DNA of 64,000 bases, taken from NCBI GenBank assembly GCA_024233215.1, contig JACKPW010000011.1:1-64000 (forward strand), read 5' to 3'. Shown here in pieces: positions 61,797 through 64,000 of this stretch. Each line of letters starts with the position of its first letter. Position 1 is the first letter of the stretch. Origin of the DNA: Verrucomicrobiales bacterium (lineage in GTDB: Bacteria; Verrucomicrobiota; Verrucomicrobiia; Limisphaerales; J093). The notes below the pieces were generated by a model that saw only the letters and a program-made list of their open reading frames with translations, searched no databases and was not told the origin of the DNA. Both the position numbers and the translations under genes were made by a program.

Positions 61797-62448
61797 TTGG
61801 CAGCGTCTGTCAGCAGCTCTTGTACCAAATCGTCGAATGGCCCGCAGCAGGATCTCAATGCGGCGTTGTAACAAATTCACCTGCAATGACAAATGAGCTG
61901 CCGCTGACAGCGGTACTTCTCCTCCCCCAGACTGCTGCCACTGGGATCGTGAAAGCGAGTGTCAACTATTTCGACACATTGGAGAGCCCTGAAGGTTGGG
62001 ATTGCGCTCTGCACGCAGAACTCGCCTGACTTCCGGCCCCACTCCGGCACTGTAAGGATTCTCGACGATTCCGACGCGCGGGTGCACGGGGGTTCGTGGG
62101 GTAGGCTCAAGGTCTGCCAGTGGTCTTTGCTTCGCCTCTGTTTCGCGCCACCCCACCCGGAGTGAGGCGGAACAAGAGCAAACCAACCACAGCCGATCCC
62201 AAAAGGGGGCGGGCGACGTACTGCATGCAAACTTGGCGCTGATGCCGCTTCCCCATCGGGTGCAAGAGGCCCTGGATTCCGTGGTTCCCGCGACTCCAGG
62301 GAGACGGCTGAGCTGCGCACCTCCTGCTTTGCGCTGCCCGCGTTTTCTGGATTGCTCCAAGCGAGGGGAGTGAACAATCTCCGGCTAAACCGACTGTTCG
62401 AGCAAAACCGTGCCCAGCCAGAAACCAGCCAGACGCGGCAACCTGCCG
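61797..62448. other. Intergenic region, no intact gene recognised
   Basis: About 650 bases upstream of the CTERM gene. Lower GC near 61850-61980. No protein-like open frame or RNA was recognised. Its right end grades into a degenerate TIR fragment, so some of it may be decayed coding sequence. Confidence 0.4.
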
Positions 62449-62503
62449 TTCGCGACCCGCTGGACCGGGAGCGCCGTTTCATTCCCCTGCGGCTCGACGA
62501 CAC
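62449..62503 (+). pseudogene. Degenerate TIR-domain fragment
   Basis: Fifty-five bases match 63297-63351 inside the intact TIR gene with six substitutions; translated they give RDPLDRERRFIPLRLDDT against RDPLNKERRFIPLRLDDT. Similarity is lost on both sides, apart from a weak SQT before it. It is the relic of a second TIR gene copy. Confidence 0.75.
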
Positions 62504-62566
62504 AACCGCCGCAAGACAAAGCAACCAAACTACCCTTCCATCCCCACTCCGTGATACTGTGAAGCC

Positions 62567-62779
62567 ATGAACGAGATCATCTTTGAAGTCCGTGAAGACG
62601 AGACCGAAGGCGGCTTCGTCGCACGCGCCCTCGGACATTCCATCGCCACCCAGGCGGATACGTGGGAGGACCTGCGGACGAACGTCCGGGATGCGGTTCG
62701 CTGCCACTTCGAGGAGGGCCAGGCGCCCCGCGTGATTCGACTTCACCGGGTGTTCGACGAAGTGCTGGCCCTGGGATGA
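62567..62779 (+). CDS. hicB: HicB-like antitoxin
   Basis: A 70-residue protein with a partial RNase H-like fold (IIFEVREDETEGGFVARALG, then SIATQADTWEDLRTNVRDAV) as in short HicB proteins that lack a C-terminal DNA-binding domain. The HicA-family toxin gene starts inside its stop codon (ATGA), so the pair is coupled with antitoxin first. It should bind and neutralise HicA. Confidence 0.85.
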   Translation: MNEIIFEVREDETEGGFVARALGHSIATQADTWEDLRTNVRDAVRCHFEEGQAPRVIRLHRVFDEVLALG

Positions 62780-63021
62780 AACTCCCCCGCGATCTGGCCG
62801 CTGCCGACCTGGAAAGGGCCCTGCACCGGGCCTTCGGCTACCAGTTCACCCGCCAGAGCGGTTCCCATCGCCGGCTCACCACGCAGAAGGGCGGCGAGCA
62901 TCACCTGACCATTCCCGCGCATGATCCGCTCAAGCCGGGAACGCTGCGCGCCATCTTGGCGGAAGTTGCTGCTCACCATCGCCTCACCGTGGAAGACTTG
63001 CTTCGGCAACTCGAACTCTGA
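62776..63021 (+). CDS. hicA: HicA-like mRNA interferase toxin
   Basis: An 81-residue protein starting MKLPRDLAAADLERAL. It shows the double-stranded RNA-binding-like HicA fold: FGYQFTRQSGSHRRLTT with the GSH catalytic His, HHLTIPAHDPLKPGTLRAIL, and a final LTVEDLLRQL helix. All key residues seem intact, so the toxin should cut mRNA when free of HicB. A TIR gene follows 16 bases later in the same direction. Confidence 0.9.
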   Translation: MKLPRDLAAADLERALHRAFGYQFTRQSGSHRRLTTQKGGEHHLTIPAHDPLKPGTLRAILAEVAAHHRLTVEDLLRQLEL

Positions 63022-63037
63022 TCCCGCCCGCTTTCCC

Positions 63038-63994
63038 ATGCCCGAATCCTGCGACTTCCCCGACGACGTCTTCCTCAGCCAGAGCGCGAAGGACAAGCAG
63101 GCGGTGCGCCCGCTGGCGGAGCGGTTGCGGAAGGACGGGCTGAAGGTGTGGTTCGATGAGTGGGAGATCAAGCCCGGCGACAGCATCCCGGCGAAGATCG
63201 AGGAGGGGCTGGAGCACTCGCGCGTGCTGGTGCTCTGCATGTCGGCGAACGCGTTCGGCTCGGACTGGGCGCAATTGGAGGCGGGTACGTTCCGGTTTCG
63301 CGACCCGCTGAACAAGGAGCGCCGGTTCATTCCCCTACGACTCGACGACACCCCCATCAAGGGCTCCCTGGCGCAATTCCTTTACATTGACTGTCGCCCG
63401 GCGGATCGCGAGCACGAGTATTCGAAGCTACTGGTAGTTTGCCGACCCCCAGCGACAGCGCCGCCAACCGCCTTGCCTTCCGCAGAAAATGCTCTTCGCC
63501 ACACCGGTGACGCAACTTCGTCACCGTCCAGTGGGACGAGAGACTACTTGCAGCGGGGACGTGACACCGAAGGAGTTCTAGCCCGGACGTCAGATGCGAG
63601 CGAGGTGGCCTCCCCTTCAACGAGACCAGGCCAAAAGAGTGATCCAGGAAGTAATGTGACCGCATCGCAGGGCAATCCAAATCGACGGCTCACGAGGTTG
63701 GAGATCAACAAAGTGGTGAACCGGTACATTGGAGTGGATGGCGGGTATCTAGGCGACTTCAGCTATCAAAAACACCACGACTTCTACCTTGATCTCGACC
63801 TGGACATCGACCCGTACAAGTACGAGGGAACGACGAGGGAGCGCTTCATCAAGATTATCTCCGAGAGTCCTCCGAATGTTCAGGCCAAGATTCTCGAGGG
63901 AATCTTGGACAGATTCCCGGCTGGCTCTTCGGAACTGCGGACAGAAGAGCGACGCGACGAAATCGCTGACTGGATCGTTCGGTTACGAGCGTAA
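63038..63994 (+). CDS. TIR-domain protein with AbiJ-NTD-like C-terminal domain
   Basis: A 318-residue protein starting MPESCDFPDDVFLSQSAKD. Residues about 8-135 are a TIR_2-type domain (FLSQSAKDKQAVRPLAERL, VWFDEWEIKPGDSIPAKI, SDWAQLEAGTF with the presumed NADase Glu, RRFIPLRLDDTPIKGSLAQF). A Ser/Thr/Pro-rich linker (about 140-225) leads to LTRLEINKVVNRYIGVDGGY and YEGTTRERFIKIISESP, which resembles the N-terminal domain of AbiJ-type abortive-infection proteins. No HEPN domain follows; the stop is at 63994. It is probably an anti-phage effector; the AbiJ-like assignment is from memory of the pattern. Confidence 0.82.
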   Translation: MPESCDFPDDVFLSQSAKDKQAVRPLAERLRKDGLKVWFDEWEIKPGDSIPAKIEEGLEHSRVLVLCMSANAFGSDWAQLEAGTFRFRDPLNKERRFIPLRLDDTPIKGSLAQFLYIDCRPADREHEYSKLLVVCRPPATAPPTALPSAENALRHTGDATSSPSSGTRDYLQRGRDTEGVLARTSDASEVASPSTRPGQKSDPGSNVTASQGNPNRRLTRLEINKVVNRYIGVDGGYLGDFSYQKHHDFYLDLDLDIDPYKYEGTTRERFIKIISESPPNVQAKILEGILDRFPAGSSELRTEERRDEIADWIVRLRA

Positions 63995-64000
63995 CCAGAC

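Noticed and set aside
61877..62746. Minus-strand open frame of 289 codons
   Set aside because: Ser/Arg-rich, overlaps the TIR relic and HicB on the other strand, no domain.
1..64000. CRISPR arrays or SusC/SusD genes
   Set aside because: No regularly spaced repeats and no TonB-dependent receptor or SusD-like protein were found.

Overview
The window looks like a high-GC chromosome segment of a Verrucomicrobiota bacterium, probably of the Limisphaerales/Pedosphaera type. The evidence is the gene mix: a VPDSG-CTERM-like sorting tail, a stand-alone type II pseudopilin, an ECF sigma factor coupled to a membrane-anchored regulator, Tat-exported Gfo/Idh/MocA oxidoreductase, secreted DUF1566, SBBP and HEAT-repeat proteins, and a dense set of secreted glycoside hydrolases without any SusC/SusD pair. 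No rRNA, tRNA or CRISPR array was seen.

Region 1 (1-27.2 kb) is mostly backbone. It opens with an ECF sigma factor and a long single-TM partner that runs off the left edge, then two small membrane proteins, a GH36-like alpha-galactosidase, and a small exported protein present twice (one copy truncated) around a frameshifted BNR-repeat pseudogene. Housekeeping and metabolic genes follow: YceH-like protein, DUF1566 protein, AroQ, DMT transporter, carbon-nitrogen hydrolase, ferrochelatase, GltD-like oxidoreductase, Gfo/Idh/MocA protein, HEAT-repeat protein, GNAT acetyltransferase, L-type lectin, SelB, SBBP propeller, rhomboid protease, pseudopilin, and a TetR regulator preceded by a clean palindrome. 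A histidine-kinase remnant lies upstream of aroQ.

Region 2 (27.3-60.3 kb) is a carbohydrate-degradation island of about 33 kb. A 36-bp sequence occurs in direct orientation at both edges (27286-27321 and 60231-60266). An IS110-type transposase fragment sits just inside the left copy and a 5'-truncated inositol monophosphatase just outside the right copy. Transcription units inside it: (a) minus, 40038 to 27681: DUF2341-LamG-SASA esterase, M24 peptidase, GH95 fucosidase, sulfatase, SASA esterase, double beta-helix lyase-like protein; (b) plus, 40192: GH43/130-like propeller fused to DUF1080, with a good sigma70-like promoter; (c) minus, 52893 to 41943: frameshifted propeller protein, GH29, GH106 rhamnosidase, and a GH127/146-GH95 fusion; (d) plus, 53030 to 56559: MGH1/GH63-like hydrolase and a GH29-like fucosidase; (e) minus, 60165 to 56600: DUF4832 and clan-A GH5-like proteins. 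The activities together (fucose, rhamnose, L-arabinofuranose, acetyl and sulfate removal, beta-helix lyase) point to a branched, decorated plant or algal polysaccharide; this is inference.

Region 3 (60.3-64 kb) is a decayed and defence-related strip: a Doc-type toxin remnant with part of its antitoxin, a VPDAG-CTERM protein, a degenerate TIR fragment, an intact HicB-HicA pair, and a TIR protein whose C-terminal domain resembles the N-terminal domain of AbiJ-type abortive-infection proteins. The most noteworthy items are the repeat-bracketed glycan island, the GH127/146-GH95 fusion with an Asn-to-Asp change at a presumed catalytic position, and the HicBA/TIR locus.
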